Positions 8,459-16,603 of a stretch of 64,000 nt of DNA are shown here, piece by piece (the first letter of the stretch is position 1; each line of letters opens with the position of its first letter). The stretch spans positions 178,150-242,149 of the forward strand of contig JASJAN010000004.1 in the NCBI GenBank assembly GCA_030066985.1. The letters are read 5' to 3'. A model generated the notes under the pieces. That model was not told the DNA's origin, ran no database searches, and saw only the letters and a program-made list of their open reading frames with translations. Position numbers and translations under genes: made by a program. This stretch comes from Desulfobacterales bacterium (GTDB lineage Bacteria; Desulfobacterota; Desulfobacteria; Desulfobacterales; JAHEIW01).

Positions 8459-9101
8459 TCCGCATTTTATAAATCAGATCGATAGCGTCTTTGGGCAGAG
8501 TGGTTATCTTTTTTTCGGTGGTTAAGGCATAAAAATAAATCTGGGCCACTTTTTCCAACAGCTCTGCATTTTTCCAGGCTTGGTCCAGGTCTTTTCCCAA
8601 GCTCAAGGCACCATGGTTTTGCAGTATATAGCAATAGCAATCGTTGTCTAGTTTGTGGACAACATTTTGGGCCAGCTCCGTACTTCCGGAAATGGCATAA
8701 GGAACCACATCCACCTCAGCACCGATCTCAAATGTGATTTCATCAAACAGGGCCGGTATCGGTTTATTGATTATCGACAATATACCAGCAAAGACCGGAT
8801 GGGAATGAATGACGGCCTGGATATCGGGTCGGTTTCGATAAACGCTGAGGTGCATCGTTGCTTCAATCGATGGTGTCAGATGTCCTTCAATGGATTTGAA
8901 TTGGTCATCAACCACACAAATGTCATCCGACGTCATTTCCTGGTAGGGGCGGCGGGACGGGGTTATCGCCATCATACAATCAGTGTTAAGTTTGACCGAA
9001 ATGTTGCCCCCGCTGCCCCTGATACATCCGAAATAGCCATGTTCAGAGAGCCAGCGGGCACATTCAACGATGGCCTGTTTGTGTTTATCAAATTGACCCA
9101 T
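8451..9101 (-). CDS. Class II aldolase/adducin family protein
   Basis: The product is about 216 aa. RGSGGNISVK is the substrate-phosphate loop near the N-terminus. HSHP (residues ~93-96) and the later QNHGAL supply the zinc-binding histidines of the fuculose-phosphate aldolase family. An acidic residue in FDEIT is a candidate catalytic Glu/Asp. Such enzymes cleave or rearrange sugar phosphates using Zn2+. ATG 9101 is preferred over the upstream 9185 because it has GGAG six bases upstream. It is divergent from the LsrF-type aldolase at 9374, and together they suggest a sugar-phosphate or deoxysugar pathway. The exact substrate is unknown. Confidence 0.9.
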   Translation of the reverse strand: MGQFDKHKQAIVECARWLSEHGYFGCIRGSGGNISVKLNTDCMMAITPSRRPYQEMTSDDICVVDDQFKSIEGHLTPSIEATMHLSVYRNRPDIQAVIHSHPVFAGILSIINKPIPALFDEITFEIGAEVDVVPYAISGSTELAQNVVHKLDNDCYCYILQNHGALSLGKDLDQAWKNAELLEKVAQIYFYALTTEKKITTLPKDAIDLIYKMRKT

Positions 9102-9220
9102 GGCTTGCTCCGTTGTGTGCTTTTTACATTTAATACCATATGCAGCGATTATTAATAAATGGTTTTTCTTGACCCTGTACCCCAACCTGAGATAATGCCC
9201 GTAAAGATATCACCTATCAG

Positions 9221-9347
9221 GTTTGCCCGTTTGCCCGGCCGAAGGTCCTCGTGAAACGGGATTGAGCCCGTTGTGCCGGTTAAAAAAGGATAATGTCTGA
9301 TTCAATATTTACGGGCCAACGGGTTAACGGGCTAACCGGCTCAACCC
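9221..9347. repeat. AACGGG/CCCGTT inverted word-repeat element
   Basis: The left arm is built from GTTTGCCCG words with a GGCCGAAGGTCCTCG core. The right arm is ACGGGCCAACGGGTTAACGG followed by more of the same word. It lies between the divergent class II aldolase and LsrF genes. Closely similar words recur at 24606, 45637 and 48056. Confidence 0.75.
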
Positions 9348-9373
9348 ATCAATATAGCGAAAGGAGCAATAGA

Positions 9374-10255
9374 ATGCCTGATGTGGAAGAAATGAAAGAA
9401 GGAAAAAAATATTTTACTGATATTCCGCAGCAAACAGAAGGGTTCTTTTTGAAAGGATCCAATGCGCTGGACTGGGGGATGAAAAACAGGCTGGCCCGCA
9501 TTTTCAACCCCGAATCCGGTCGCACGGTCATGCTGGCCATCGATCACGGATATTTTCAGGGTCCCACCACAGGACTTGAGCGGGTTGACGTCAATATTCT
9601 TCCGATTGTGCCCTACGCGGACACCTTGATGCTCACCCGCGGTATTCTCAGAAGCATTGTCCCGCCAGCCATTACCAAACCGATTGTGCTGCGGGTATCG
9701 GGCGGCACCAGCATCCTCAAAGAGCTGTCAAATGAAGAGATCGCCGTAGATATTGAGGAATCCATTCGTCTGAATGTTTGTGCCATGGCCGTCCAGGTAT
9801 TCATCGGGGGTGAATACGAAAGGCAATCGATTATCAACATGACCAAGATGGTGGATATCGGCACACGGTACGGCATTCCAACCCTGGCAGTTACCGCCGT
9901 GGGTAAGGATATGGCCCGCGATGCCCGCTACTTCAGGCTGGCCACCCGTATTTGTGCCGAACTGGGCGCTCATTATATTAAAACCTATTATATCGAGAAA
10001 GATTTTGAAACCGTTTGCGCTTCCTGCCCGGTACCGATCGTGATGGCCGGCGGCAAGAAAATACCGGAACTGGATGCCCTCACCATGGCCTATAATGCCG
10101 TGCAGCAGGGGGCTAGCGGCGTGGACATGGGTCGCAATATATTTCAGTCCGATTCTCCGATTGCGATGCTGCAGGCGGTCGCGGCAGTGGTTCATCAAAA
10201 CGAAAAACCGGATAAGGCTCTGGATCTATACGAAACACTCAAAAATCAGTCATGA
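9374..10255 (+). CDS. LsrF-type class I aldolase/thiolase (DhnA family)
   Basis: The product is about 293 aa. It resembles E. coli LsrF closely along its whole length as I remember that sequence: [51 protein letters not shown]. The Schiff-base lysine is expected in the IKTYYIEK segment. LsrF acts on the phosphorylated autoinducer-2 breakdown product. Here no lsr transporter or kinase is nearby, so the substrate may be another sugar phosphate. ATG 9374 has AAAGGAG upstream and gives the family N-terminus; the in-frame ATG at 9293 would add residues encoded by a repeat. It overlaps the next gene by four bases (ATGA). Confidence 0.9.
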   Translation: MPDVEEMKEGKKYFTDIPQQTEGFFLKGSNALDWGMKNRLARIFNPESGRTVMLAIDHGYFQGPTTGLERVDVNILPIVPYADTLMLTRGILRSIVPPAITKPIVLRVSGGTSILKELSNEEIAVDIEESIRLNVCAMAVQVFIGGEYERQSIINMTKMVDIGTRYGIPTLAVTAVGKDMARDARYFRLATRICAELGAHYIKTYYIEKDFETVCASCPVPIVMAGGKKIPELDALTMAYNAVQQGASGVDMGRNIFQSDSPIAMLQAVAAVVHQNEKPDKALDLYETLKNQS

Positions 10256-11265
10256 AAGTAGCCGTCTGGTATAACAACGAAGATATTCGAATCGAAGAAG
10301 TGCTGCGACCAAAACCCGGTGTCAAGGAGATGCTGATAAAAGTGGTGTCATGCGGAATTTGCGGCAGCGATATCGTTGAGTGGTATCGACTGCCGCGAGC
10401 GCCGCTGGTGCAGGGGCATGAAATCGGCGCCGAGGTGGTTGAAGTCGGCAGAGCGGTGTCGATGTATAAGCCCGGGGATCGAGTTTTTATTGCACCCAAA
10501 GTCCCGTGCATGGCTTGCTCTTATTGTCAGAACGGCCAATATCCGGTGTGCTCAAAAGTCAAAGAAAGACTGCCCGGCGGGTTTGCAGAATATGTTCTGG
10601 TGCCTGAATCTTTAGTCGAAAAAGGAACATATCGCTTACCGGACCCGATCACCTATGATCAAAGCACCTTTATTGAACCGCTGGCCTGTGTGATCAGGGC
10701 CCAACGATTGGCCGAGGTACGCAACGACCAGACAGTCATGGTAATGGGCAGCGGGATGTCCGGACTGCTGCACGTCAAGCTTGCCAAAAATAAAAATTGC
10801 CGGGTCATTGCAACCGATATCAATCCTCATAAGCTGAAAATTGCCGGCAACATGGGCGCGGATATCACCCTGGATGCCGCCGATAATGTTCCGGCGCGAC
10901 TGTCGGCTGAAAACACCCGCAAAGCGGATGCGGTATTTGTGTGCACGTCTGCTATGAGTGCCGTCGACCAGGCATGGGATTGCGTCGCTAAAGGCGGTGT
11001 CATCGTTTTTTTCGCGGTACCGCACCCCGATAAAACAGTGACGATACCGCTCAATCGCTTTTGGACACGCGAAACGCGAATCATCACTTCCTATTATTGC
11101 GGCCCCCCCGATATTGATGCGGCCATTAAGCTGTTGGAAACCCGCGCAATAGAAGTTGATGATTTGATTACCCGGCAGCTTTCCCTGTATGATATCGCCG
11201 AAGGCTTCCGGCTGGTCTTGGAAAACCAGTCGTCTCTGAAAGTTATTGTGAAACCCCATTTCTAA
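10252..11265 (+). CDS. Zinc-dependent medium-chain alcohol dehydrogenase (sorbitol/threonine dehydrogenase-like)
   Basis: The product is 337 aa. CGICGSD (residues ~36-42) and [12 protein letters not shown] carry the catalytic zinc ligands. [15 protein letters not shown] is the four-cysteine structural zinc lobe. [12 protein letters not shown] begins the NAD(P)-binding Rossmann domain, although the nucleotide loop reads GSGMSG rather than the common GAGPIG. It should oxidise a secondary alcohol of a polyol or sugar derivative. It overlaps lsrF by ATGA, so the two are translationally coupled and probably act in one pathway. Confidence 0.92.
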   Translation: MKVAVWYNNEDIRIEEVLRPKPGVKEMLIKVVSCGICGSDIVEWYRLPRAPLVQGHEIGAEVVEVGRAVSMYKPGDRVFIAPKVPCMACSYCQNGQYPVCSKVKERLPGGFAEYVLVPESLVEKGTYRLPDPITYDQSTFIEPLACVIRAQRLAEVRNDQTVMVMGSGMSGLLHVKLAKNKNCRVIATDINPHKLKIAGNMGADITLDAADNVPARLSAENTRKADAVFVCTSAMSAVDQAWDCVAKGGVIVFFAVPHPDKTVTIPLNRFWTRETRIITSYYCGPPDIDAAIKLLETRAIEVDDLITRQLSLYDIAEGFRLVLENQSSLKVIVKPHF

Positions 11266-11391
11266 TCTAAACATTTAGCTGCGATGGAAAAATTAAGCCA
11301 TCCGCCCGAATCCGAATATCGTTTATAGAGTTTCCGCGGTAACCGGATCCCGTTTTCATAGCGTAAAGGAACATTACGGAGGAATTTACAA

Positions 11392-11766
11392 ATGATCATG
11401 CGGCATGCAGCGCTGACGTGCAGCTCGGAACAAAGATCAGATCGTTTTTTTAAAGACCTTTTGGGTCTGGAAAAGGAAAAACCGAAAACGCTGGCAGTAT
11501 CCCTTGCCAAAGCCATTTTTAATGTCAACACCGAGCTAGTAATGATCAACTATCGCAGTGAAAAGGTTCATTTTGAGATTTTTATCACCGGCCAACCGGT
11601 GAAACAGGATAACGCAATCGATCATGTCTGCTTGGAGGTTAGAGACTTGGACGCCTTGCTGAGCAAATGTGATCTCCTGAAAATCCAGGTGATTCAAGTC
11701 CCCAAGGGTGACCGAACCCTGACATTTATTCGAGATGATGATGGTCATCTGTTTGAGATCAAATAA
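11392..11766 (+). CDS. VOC family (glyoxalase/dioxygenase fold) protein
   Basis: The product is 124 aa. Paired beta-alpha-beta modules are visible: an N-terminal MRHAALTCSSEQRSDRFFKDLLGL and a C-terminal AIDHVCLEVRDLDALL ending RDDDGHLFEI. The second-module His (DHVCLEV) and final Glu (LFEI) fit metal-ligand positions in this fold. Members include glyoxalase I, epimerases and resistance proteins. ATG 11392 follows GGAGG by eight bases. It lies in the same run as the aldolase and dehydrogenase genes and overlaps the next gene by one base. Confidence 0.85.
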   Translation: MIMRHAALTCSSEQRSDRFFKDLLGLEKEKPKTLAVSLAKAIFNVNTELVMINYRSEKVHFEIFITGQPVKQDNAIDHVCLEVRDLDALLSKCDLLKIQVIQVPKGDRTLTFIRDDDGHLFEIK

Positions 11767-12851
11767 TGCCGATTGACGTCACCCGCCGAAAATTCGTGAA
11801 ATTAGGCCTGGTAACATTGAGCGGGTTCGGTCTGACCCCGCTCATGAAGGGATGCGCCCAAAAGCAAGTCGAATCAAAGCCCCGCATAATCACAACACCA
11901 AATCTGGAATCTCATGCGGCCATTCCGACACCGCAAGATCAGTGTTACCTGGGCTGGCACCATGATATCGGTTATCGTATCTCAGGCGCTTCTGATTTCT
12001 GGCGGCAAGAAAAAAGTGCCCAGGTAGAGAAACAGATATTAAGCAGCTATCAAAGAAAAATCGGTACGCTGCCGGCAGTGCACAGTATCGCTGATGATTT
12101 CCTGGGTGACAGTTATTACCCCGGCAGTGTTCTAGATGCGGCCATCGAGATGGGGGTTTATCCAATGATGCGCTACAGCCCGCGTGCAGACTGGATGGCC
12201 ATTAGCAAAGGCCGTTACGATCATCATCTTCAACGCTTTTCACAGCAGGTCAGCCAGACGGCATTACCCGCCTTTTTCACACCCTTTCCGGGAGCCGGCC
12301 ATTATGACAAGGATCATCCCTGGAAAAATTGGGATCCGCAGTACTTTATCCCTGCCTGGGACCGCATGTTTAATATTTTTGAGCAGGAAGGGGCGAACCG
12401 CTATCTTGTCTGGGGGCTTCATTTAACCAATAGATTATCCGGTTCTTGGAAGATGAGGCCCTATTACCAGGTGCCGCCCGAGCAGGTCGACTGGGTCGGT
12501 GTTTCCATCTGGAACCAGAGTTTCAAAAAAAGCGAACATTTTGAGGATCTGTTAGGTGATGATTACAATGAATTAACGACCCTCTATCGGACAAAACCCT
12601 TTGCGATCTGGGAATTGGGAGATCGCCACCGGGGTACGGATTGGTTTTATCGATATTCCAGTAAATGGTTTGAACGCACCTTTGCTGCCATTGAAAATTT
12701 ACCGAGTTGCAAATTGGTCGTCTTTTATGATTTTCGTTGGCTTGAACTGGGCGTGGAAAATCAGCTGTTTAAAAAAAGAAACATCGAAATGATCAAAAAT
12801 GTCGGTTCTAGGGGCTATTATCTAACAGGCGATAAAAATACATCAGAGTAA
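11766..12851 (+). CDS. Tat-exported lipoprotein with a GH26-like (beta-mannanase-type) domain
   Basis: The product is 361 aa. The N-terminus has a twin-arginine motif, TRRKFVKLG, a hydrophobic stretch and a possible lipobox cysteine (LMKGC, residue 29). That predicts folded export by Tat and membrane anchoring. The mature part has features of a GH26-type TIM barrel: ADDFLGDSYYPGSVLDAA, PAFFTPFPGAGHY, VDWVGVSIWNQSF and KPFAIWELGD. The Glu in the last segment is a plausible nucleophile. The family hydrolyses mannans or related glycans, but activity here is inferred. The gene overlaps the VOC gene (TAATG), making a tight unit with the 9.4-11.8 kb genes. TatA/B and TatC are encoded at 51.9-53.1 kb. 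Confidence 0.75.
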   Translation: MPIDVTRRKFVKLGLVTLSGFGLTPLMKGCAQKQVESKPRIITTPNLESHAAIPTPQDQCYLGWHHDIGYRISGASDFWRQEKSAQVEKQILSSYQRKIGTLPAVHSIADDFLGDSYYPGSVLDAAIEMGVYPMMRYSPRADWMAISKGRYDHHLQRFSQQVSQTALPAFFTPFPGAGHYDKDHPWKNWDPQYFIPAWDRMFNIFEQEGANRYLVWGLHLTNRLSGSWKMRPYYQVPPEQVDWVGVSIWNQSFKKSEHFEDLLGDDYNELTTLYRTKPFAIWELGDRHRGTDWFYRYSSKWFERTFAAIENLPSCKLVVFYDFRWLELGVENQLFKKRNIEMIKNVGSRGYYLTGDKNTSE

Positions 12852-12912
12852 TACCATAAAAAATCATCTTTTTCTCAGAGCACCGATTCGAAAATCAGCA
12901 AATTGCACAATT

Positions 12913-12944
12913 AAAAGGGGCTAAAGGCAAGTGAGCCCCTTTTT
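12913..12944 (+). terminator. Rho-independent terminator after the aldolase-GH26 run
   Basis: AAAAGGGGCT, an 11-base loop region, then AGCCCC followed by a run of T. It lies 62 bases after the stop at 12851. Confidence 0.85.
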
Positions 12945-12968
12945 ATGGTCTTGTAAGCACATGGGGTC

Positions 12969-13271
12969 TCATGGTTTGCGGGGGTTTTTTTCAATCGTTT
13001 GGGTTTCATCGGTTGGGAACGGCTTGAGGTTCGTTTTGGGAAGCGGCTGCATATCGCTGATGGGCACGCAGGATTCATATTCATCATTGCTTTTGGGGGT
13101 ACAGCACAGCCAACGGTATTGGCTTAAGTCCCAAATAATCTCGGCAGCGGGCAGACGGGCACATGCCGCTTCTGTGACGCTTTCAGCCGGATCGCTGCTG
13201 CCAGTCGTTGGCATCCCCAGCAATAGTAGGCCACATATCAAACTGGTTAAATATTTTTCTAATAAAGTCAT
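12969..13271 (-). CDS. Small secreted cysteine-containing protein of unknown function
   Basis: The product is 100 aa. The N-terminus is a clear Sec-type signal peptide: MTLLEKYLTS, then a LICGLLLLG core, with likely cleavage near GSSDP. The mature part has four cysteines (EAACARLP, WLCCTP, YESCVP) and a Pro/Thr-rich tail. I do not recognise the family. The Shine-Dalgarno-like AAGGG sits very close to ATG 13271, so the start is uncertain. It is convergent with the GH26-like gene. Confidence 0.55.
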   Translation of the reverse strand: MTLLEKYLTSLICGLLLLGMPTTGSSDPAESVTEAACARLPAAEIIWDLSQYRWLCCTPKSNDEYESCVPISDMQPLPKTNLKPFPTDETQTIEKNPRKP

Positions 13272-13437
13272 TCCCTTAACGATAAACGTTGACAGGCGGT
13301 GCCGGCGATTGGAAAAATAATGTTGATTGGGACATATTAAGCCCGCACTAAATCTAACATTAAATCAACGTTAATGAAAGCGTCTAGCAAAGATGGGACA
13401 GATCTGCTTAGCTCCGATGAGAGAAAAATGGATTGGG
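13272..13437. other. Short intergenic region
   Basis: An AT-rich gap between two minus-strand genes, presumably with the promoter of the small secreted protein. No other feature seen. Confidence 0.3.
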
Positions 13438-13914
13438 TCATCCACTCGGTCTTTGAAGCCAGAGATTGCGGCACGCATCGGCAATATCCTTTTTGCCGAT
13501 CAGTTGGTGCAGGTGCTGATTGAATTTATGCAGGAATTTCGGCGTCATTCCGCCGCGGGTATGGTTGCGAATAAAATGTTTCAACTGATTTCGCTGACTG
13601 GACACCAAATCAATGAATTGAACAGCATAAATGTGTTGAAATGAACCGGCGGTGCTGTGTGGAAAGTTCCGCTGGGGCAAAATGAGCTGATACGGCAATT
13701 TATCCATGTAGAAATGACAATCATCTGTTAAAATCTCTAATTTCGACGCATCGCTGAATCCATCCGCATGCATATTGATGGCATTCACACAGACCGCCAG
13801 CCCTCCAAGGCTAATATCAATAATGGGTATCAGCTTCGTGGGTTCGGATTTGAAAACCGCATAAGCGTTATCCTGCACCTGATAGCGCGGATTCTTTCTT
13901 CTGTCATTTGCCAT
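13438..13914 (-). CDS. PilZ domain protein
   Basis: The product is about 158 aa from ATG 13914. RRKNPRY near the N-terminus and DISLGGLAV about 25 residues later are the two c-di-GMP-binding PilZ motifs. A beta-rich stretch follows (PYQLILPQRNF, IYAVQFIDL), then a helical C-terminal tail of ~45 residues. The frame runs back to 13989, but ATG 13914 places the RxxxR motif where the family has it. It is probably a cytoplasmic c-di-GMP effector. With the PilZ gene at 5341 and the degenerate GGDEF tail at the window start, it suggests extensive c-di-GMP signalling. Confidence 0.83.
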   Translation of the reverse strand: MANDRRKNPRYQVQDNAYAVFKSEPTKLIPIIDISLGGLAVCVNAINMHADGFSDASKLEILTDDCHFYMDKLPYQLILPQRNFPHSTAGSFQHIYAVQFIDLVSSQRNQLKHFIRNHTRGGMTPKFLHKFNQHLHQLIGKKDIADACRNLWLQRPSG

Positions 13915-14041
13915 TTTATATGTTGCTCGCAGAATTGATTGCGTTAGGCTTTTGAACCTGAATATGTGTACCACAATGTAGGATGTCAATAATCCCCAAC
14001 CATCACCTGGGACGATTAAAAAAGCCTGTACATCAATTCAA

Positions 14042-15184
14042 TCACACATAGCGCAAAAGGCTTGTCTGGTGGGCGCGCTTGAAACGGTCGTAAAAGCAAC
14101 AAAGCGGATAAAGCACCGCTAAAACGGCCAGCGTCGCCAGACCGGTTTCGAGCAGCCCGCCGGCCCGGTATAAATTCAGTGCCCAGGCCGCCCCTGCCAA
14201 TAAATGAACATGCAGAATGTAAAATAAAAGCGGTGTGCGGCCGAACACCTGCAGCGGATTGGCCGCTGATGGTTTTTTATTCCTATACACAGCAAACAGA
14301 AAAGCCAACATCAGGAACATGAGGCCTAATTCAAGGGAGGCAAAGGAAAGGCTGGGCGGGTATTTGCTTACATGCAGCCACTGCGGTATGGAATGGTCAT
14401 AGCGGTACAACAGCATGTTGCCGTATTGATTGAAGCCGCGAACGATAACAAACAGGATGAGGGAAATGAGGCCGGCCTTTGCGAAAAAATGAATCGGGTT
14501 AACACCCTTTTCTCCGAACAGATATCGTCCGCAGACCCAGCCCAGCAGCATGTAAGCCAGCCAGGGCAATAGCGGATAAAGAACATAGATGCCTTTTGTC
14601 ACTGCCCCGCCGGTAATGAGAAAGGCGGCAATCAGATCCAGTATTTGATCGTTACCGGCCCACCGCGTCAGCCCTGCAAACCCTTCACCCAGAAAACAAA
14701 GTCCCAACCCCACAACCAGCAGGCTGCGCAGACCCATCCTGCGCAAGGGCACCATCAAACAAAAACTGCCCCCAATGGCATAGAGCACCTGCAGGGTGAT
14801 ATTTCCGCCAAAACCAAAGCTCATCCAGAGCGGGTCCAACAGCAAGATGAAAATTCCGCGTTTGATCATATCGCCGTCAATGGCGTGCTCTGCATCACCG
14901 CGGGCCTGTCGTCTGGCAACACTCAGTGCCAACACAAAACCGGCCAGAAACAAAAATGCGGGTGCACAGATATGCGTCACCCAGCGGACAAAAAACTGAA
15001 TTGTCGGGATCTGCGTGCCGGCCGAATACCACAGGTAGGAATCTTGAGTATAGCGCCCGGCGTTGAAGGCATGCGACGCGTGGTCCATCGCCATGAGCAC
15101 CATGACAAAGCCGCGCATGATATCGATGGCCGCAATACGAGAGCCAGGGTAAGCTGTTGGTGTTAGGTTCAAAGATTCAGTCAT
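14042..15184 (-). CDS. DUF1624 polytopic membrane protein (HGSNAT-like acyltransferase family)
   Basis: The product is 380 aa with about ten hydrophobic segments. The N-terminal RIAAIDIMRGFVMVLMAMDHA is the signature of DUF1624 and heparan-alpha-glucosaminide N-acetyltransferase-like proteins. The His in MDHA corresponds to a conserved residue of the family. FVRWVTHICAPAFLFLAGF follows as the second membrane segment. Such proteins are thought to move acetyl groups across the membrane onto sugars, but substrates are mostly unknown. ATG 15184 is the likely start. No glycan biosynthesis genes adjoin it. Confidence 0.85.
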   Translation of the reverse strand: MTESLNLTPTAYPGSRIAAIDIMRGFVMVLMAMDHASHAFNAGRYTQDSYLWYSAGTQIPTIQFFVRWVTHICAPAFLFLAGFVLALSVARRQARGDAEHAIDGDMIKRGIFILLLDPLWMSFGFGGNITLQVLYAIGGSFCLMVPLRRMGLRSLLVVGLGLCFLGEGFAGLTRWAGNDQILDLIAAFLITGGAVTKGIYVLYPLLPWLAYMLLGWVCGRYLFGEKGVNPIHFFAKAGLISLILFVIVRGFNQYGNMLLYRYDHSIPQWLHVSKYPPSLSFASLELGLMFLMLAFLFAVYRNKKPSAANPLQVFGRTPLLFYILHVHLLAGAAWALNLYRAGGLLETGLATLAVLAVLYPLCCFYDRFKRAHQTSLLRYV

Positions 15185-15527
15185 TCACTTTTTTCAGAAA
15201 TATATCCGGCATTTTGCAGGTAGTTTTGTATTTCGCGTTCACGAGGATCTTCGGTGAGCAACGGGCTCAACCCATTATTTACATATAAATAAACTAGAGC
15301 CATTTAACGAACTGTAAAGGGTAAGGAATTATTCTCTGAGAATGCAGAGAATTAAATTTTTTTGGCATGATAATGGCATATTAATTTTAGGCCTGCGAAA
15401 ACGACCTTGGGATCAAAATTGGCGTTTTGCGATGCAAAATACCAATTTTAACATTATTTATTGTTATATTAATATGTTGTAAATTTTCTCAAAAAGCGAA
15501 GCCATGCGGAAATTTGCAAAAAAAGAC

Positions 15528-15554
15528 TAAAGTATGTAAAGTTTTTACCGATAA
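15528..15554 (+). promoter_or_regulatory. Sigma-28 (FliA) promoter for flgM
   Basis: TAAA at 15528-15531, exactly 15 bases, then ACCGATAA at 15547-15554. The sigma-28 consensus is TAAA-N15-GCCGATAA, so only one base of the -10 element differs. Transcription would begin about 15562, giving a leader of about 115 nt before flgM. Confidence 0.85.
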
Positions 15555-15676
15555 TATAATTAAATCGTAATTTATTTGACACGCAGAAGCCAGTGAATTA
15601 GAATTATTGTTAATAATGAAGGTTGTGCGGTCAGAAAGATTGGCAACCCGTTAAAGTTTGAGGAGACTGCCATAAA

Positions 15677-15982
15677 ATGGAAATTACCCCCAAAGACTCT
15701 GTTAACATTGAATCGTATGTGAATCAGGTACAGGATAAGGATAAGGTCGACGCCGCATCGGAGCAGCAGCAACAACAGCAAACCAAGGCAGATACGGTCG
15801 CGCTTTCAAACGCGGCTAAAGATATCCAGGAGGCCCAGAAACAGTTGGAAGCGATACCGGATGTCCGAGAGGACAAAGTTGCTCAGCTTAAAGAACAAAT
15901 CGAAAATGGGACCTACGAGATTGATGAAGAAAAAATAGCCGATAAAATGCTAAAAGATGTGCTGTTTAACGATTTGGCTTGA
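15677..15982 (+). CDS. flgM: FlgM family anti-sigma-28 factor
   Basis: The product is 101 aa. The C-terminal 50 residues have the FlgM signature: DVREDKVAQLKEQIENGTYEI followed by DEEKIADKML, the helices that hold sigma-28. Upstream are a Gln-rich stretch of seven consecutive Q and a VALSNAAKDIQ segment. FlgM keeps FliA inactive until the hook is complete and FlgM is exported. GGAG lies about 14 bases before ATG 15677. A sigma-28 promoter upstream implies the usual feedback loop. No other flagellar gene is in the window. A strong terminator follows, so the gene is monocistronic. Confidence 0.88.
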   Translation: MEITPKDSVNIESYVNQVQDKDKVDAASEQQQQQQTKADTVALSNAAKDIQEAQKQLEAIPDVREDKVAQLKEQIENGTYEIDEEKIADKMLKDVLFNDLA

Positions 15983-16018
15983 TCGTTCTCTTTCCCGAAC
16001 GGCACATTTTTAACTGAT

Positions 16019-16058
16019 AAAAAAGGCGATTACAGGAACATCCTGAATCGCCTTTTTT
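16019..16058 (+). terminator. Rho-independent terminator after flgM
   Basis: AAAAAGGCGATTACAGGA pairs with TCCTGAATCGCC across a short ACA loop, and six T follow. It lies 37 bases after the flgM stop. Confidence 0.9.
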
Positions 16059-16064
16059 GTTTCC

Positions 16065-16106
16065 ATAACTGAATGGTGCATTAAAACCAATGCGCCATTC
16101 AGTTAT
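16065..16106. repeat. Near-perfect 18-bp inverted repeat
   Basis: ATAACTGAATGGTGCATT and AATGCGCCATTCAGTTAT are separated by six bases. The right arm contains the stop codon of the minus-strand gene ending at 16099, so it probably terminates that gene. Confidence 0.8.
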
Positions 16107-16350
16107 AGATTAAGTTAGCCCCTTTATCAGTAAGCTTAAGATTCAGGCTCGAGCCTCTGACATTTTTGACAAGCCCTCTTGAAATCAAATCCTTGACCGC
16201 ATTTTGATAGAGTTGCTTTTCGTCCCAATTTAAATGCTGGAAATAATTCGATTCCAAAAATTCAGGCGGTAAAACATCTTTGCCTTCATTTTGTAACGAT
16301 CGAAACATATTCAATATATCTTTTTTGATATCCTTTTTATCTTTTGCCAT
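16099..16350 (-). CDS. Small winged-helix-like protein of unknown function
   Basis: The product is 83 aa. The start is well supported: GGAG six bases before ATG 16350. The Lys-rich N-terminus (MAKDKKDIKKDILN) is followed by helices and then DLISRGLVKNVRG and LNLKLTDKGANLIYN. These resemble the recognition helix and wing of a winged-helix domain (a final strand pair plus TDKGxxLI). I do not recognise a named family. It could bind DNA or be a structural relative only. It is monocistronic between the sppA start region and flgM. Confidence 0.72.
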   Translation of the reverse strand: MAKDKKDIKKDILNMFRSLQNEGKDVLPPEFLESNYFQHLNWDEKQLYQNAVKDLISRGLVKNVRGSSLNLKLTDKGANLIYN

Positions 16351-16603
16351 ATCTGTCTCCGATTTATCCAGAATGGTTGATCTAAATCCATGAAAACATA
16401 ATGATTTATTTTAGTGGTTGAAGCGCCCTTTTCCTTACAAACGTTTTTAGAGGGAATAATGATATTAAACGCAATTAAGAGACATTTATTCGGCGGAAGG
16501 TTTCAAAAATATTTGATTGGCTTTTAGAATTGTTTCGTAAAAGGGAAAGAAGGTGTAACAAATTGAATTTGATACAAATACGCAACTCCGGGTACTTATT
16601 TGA

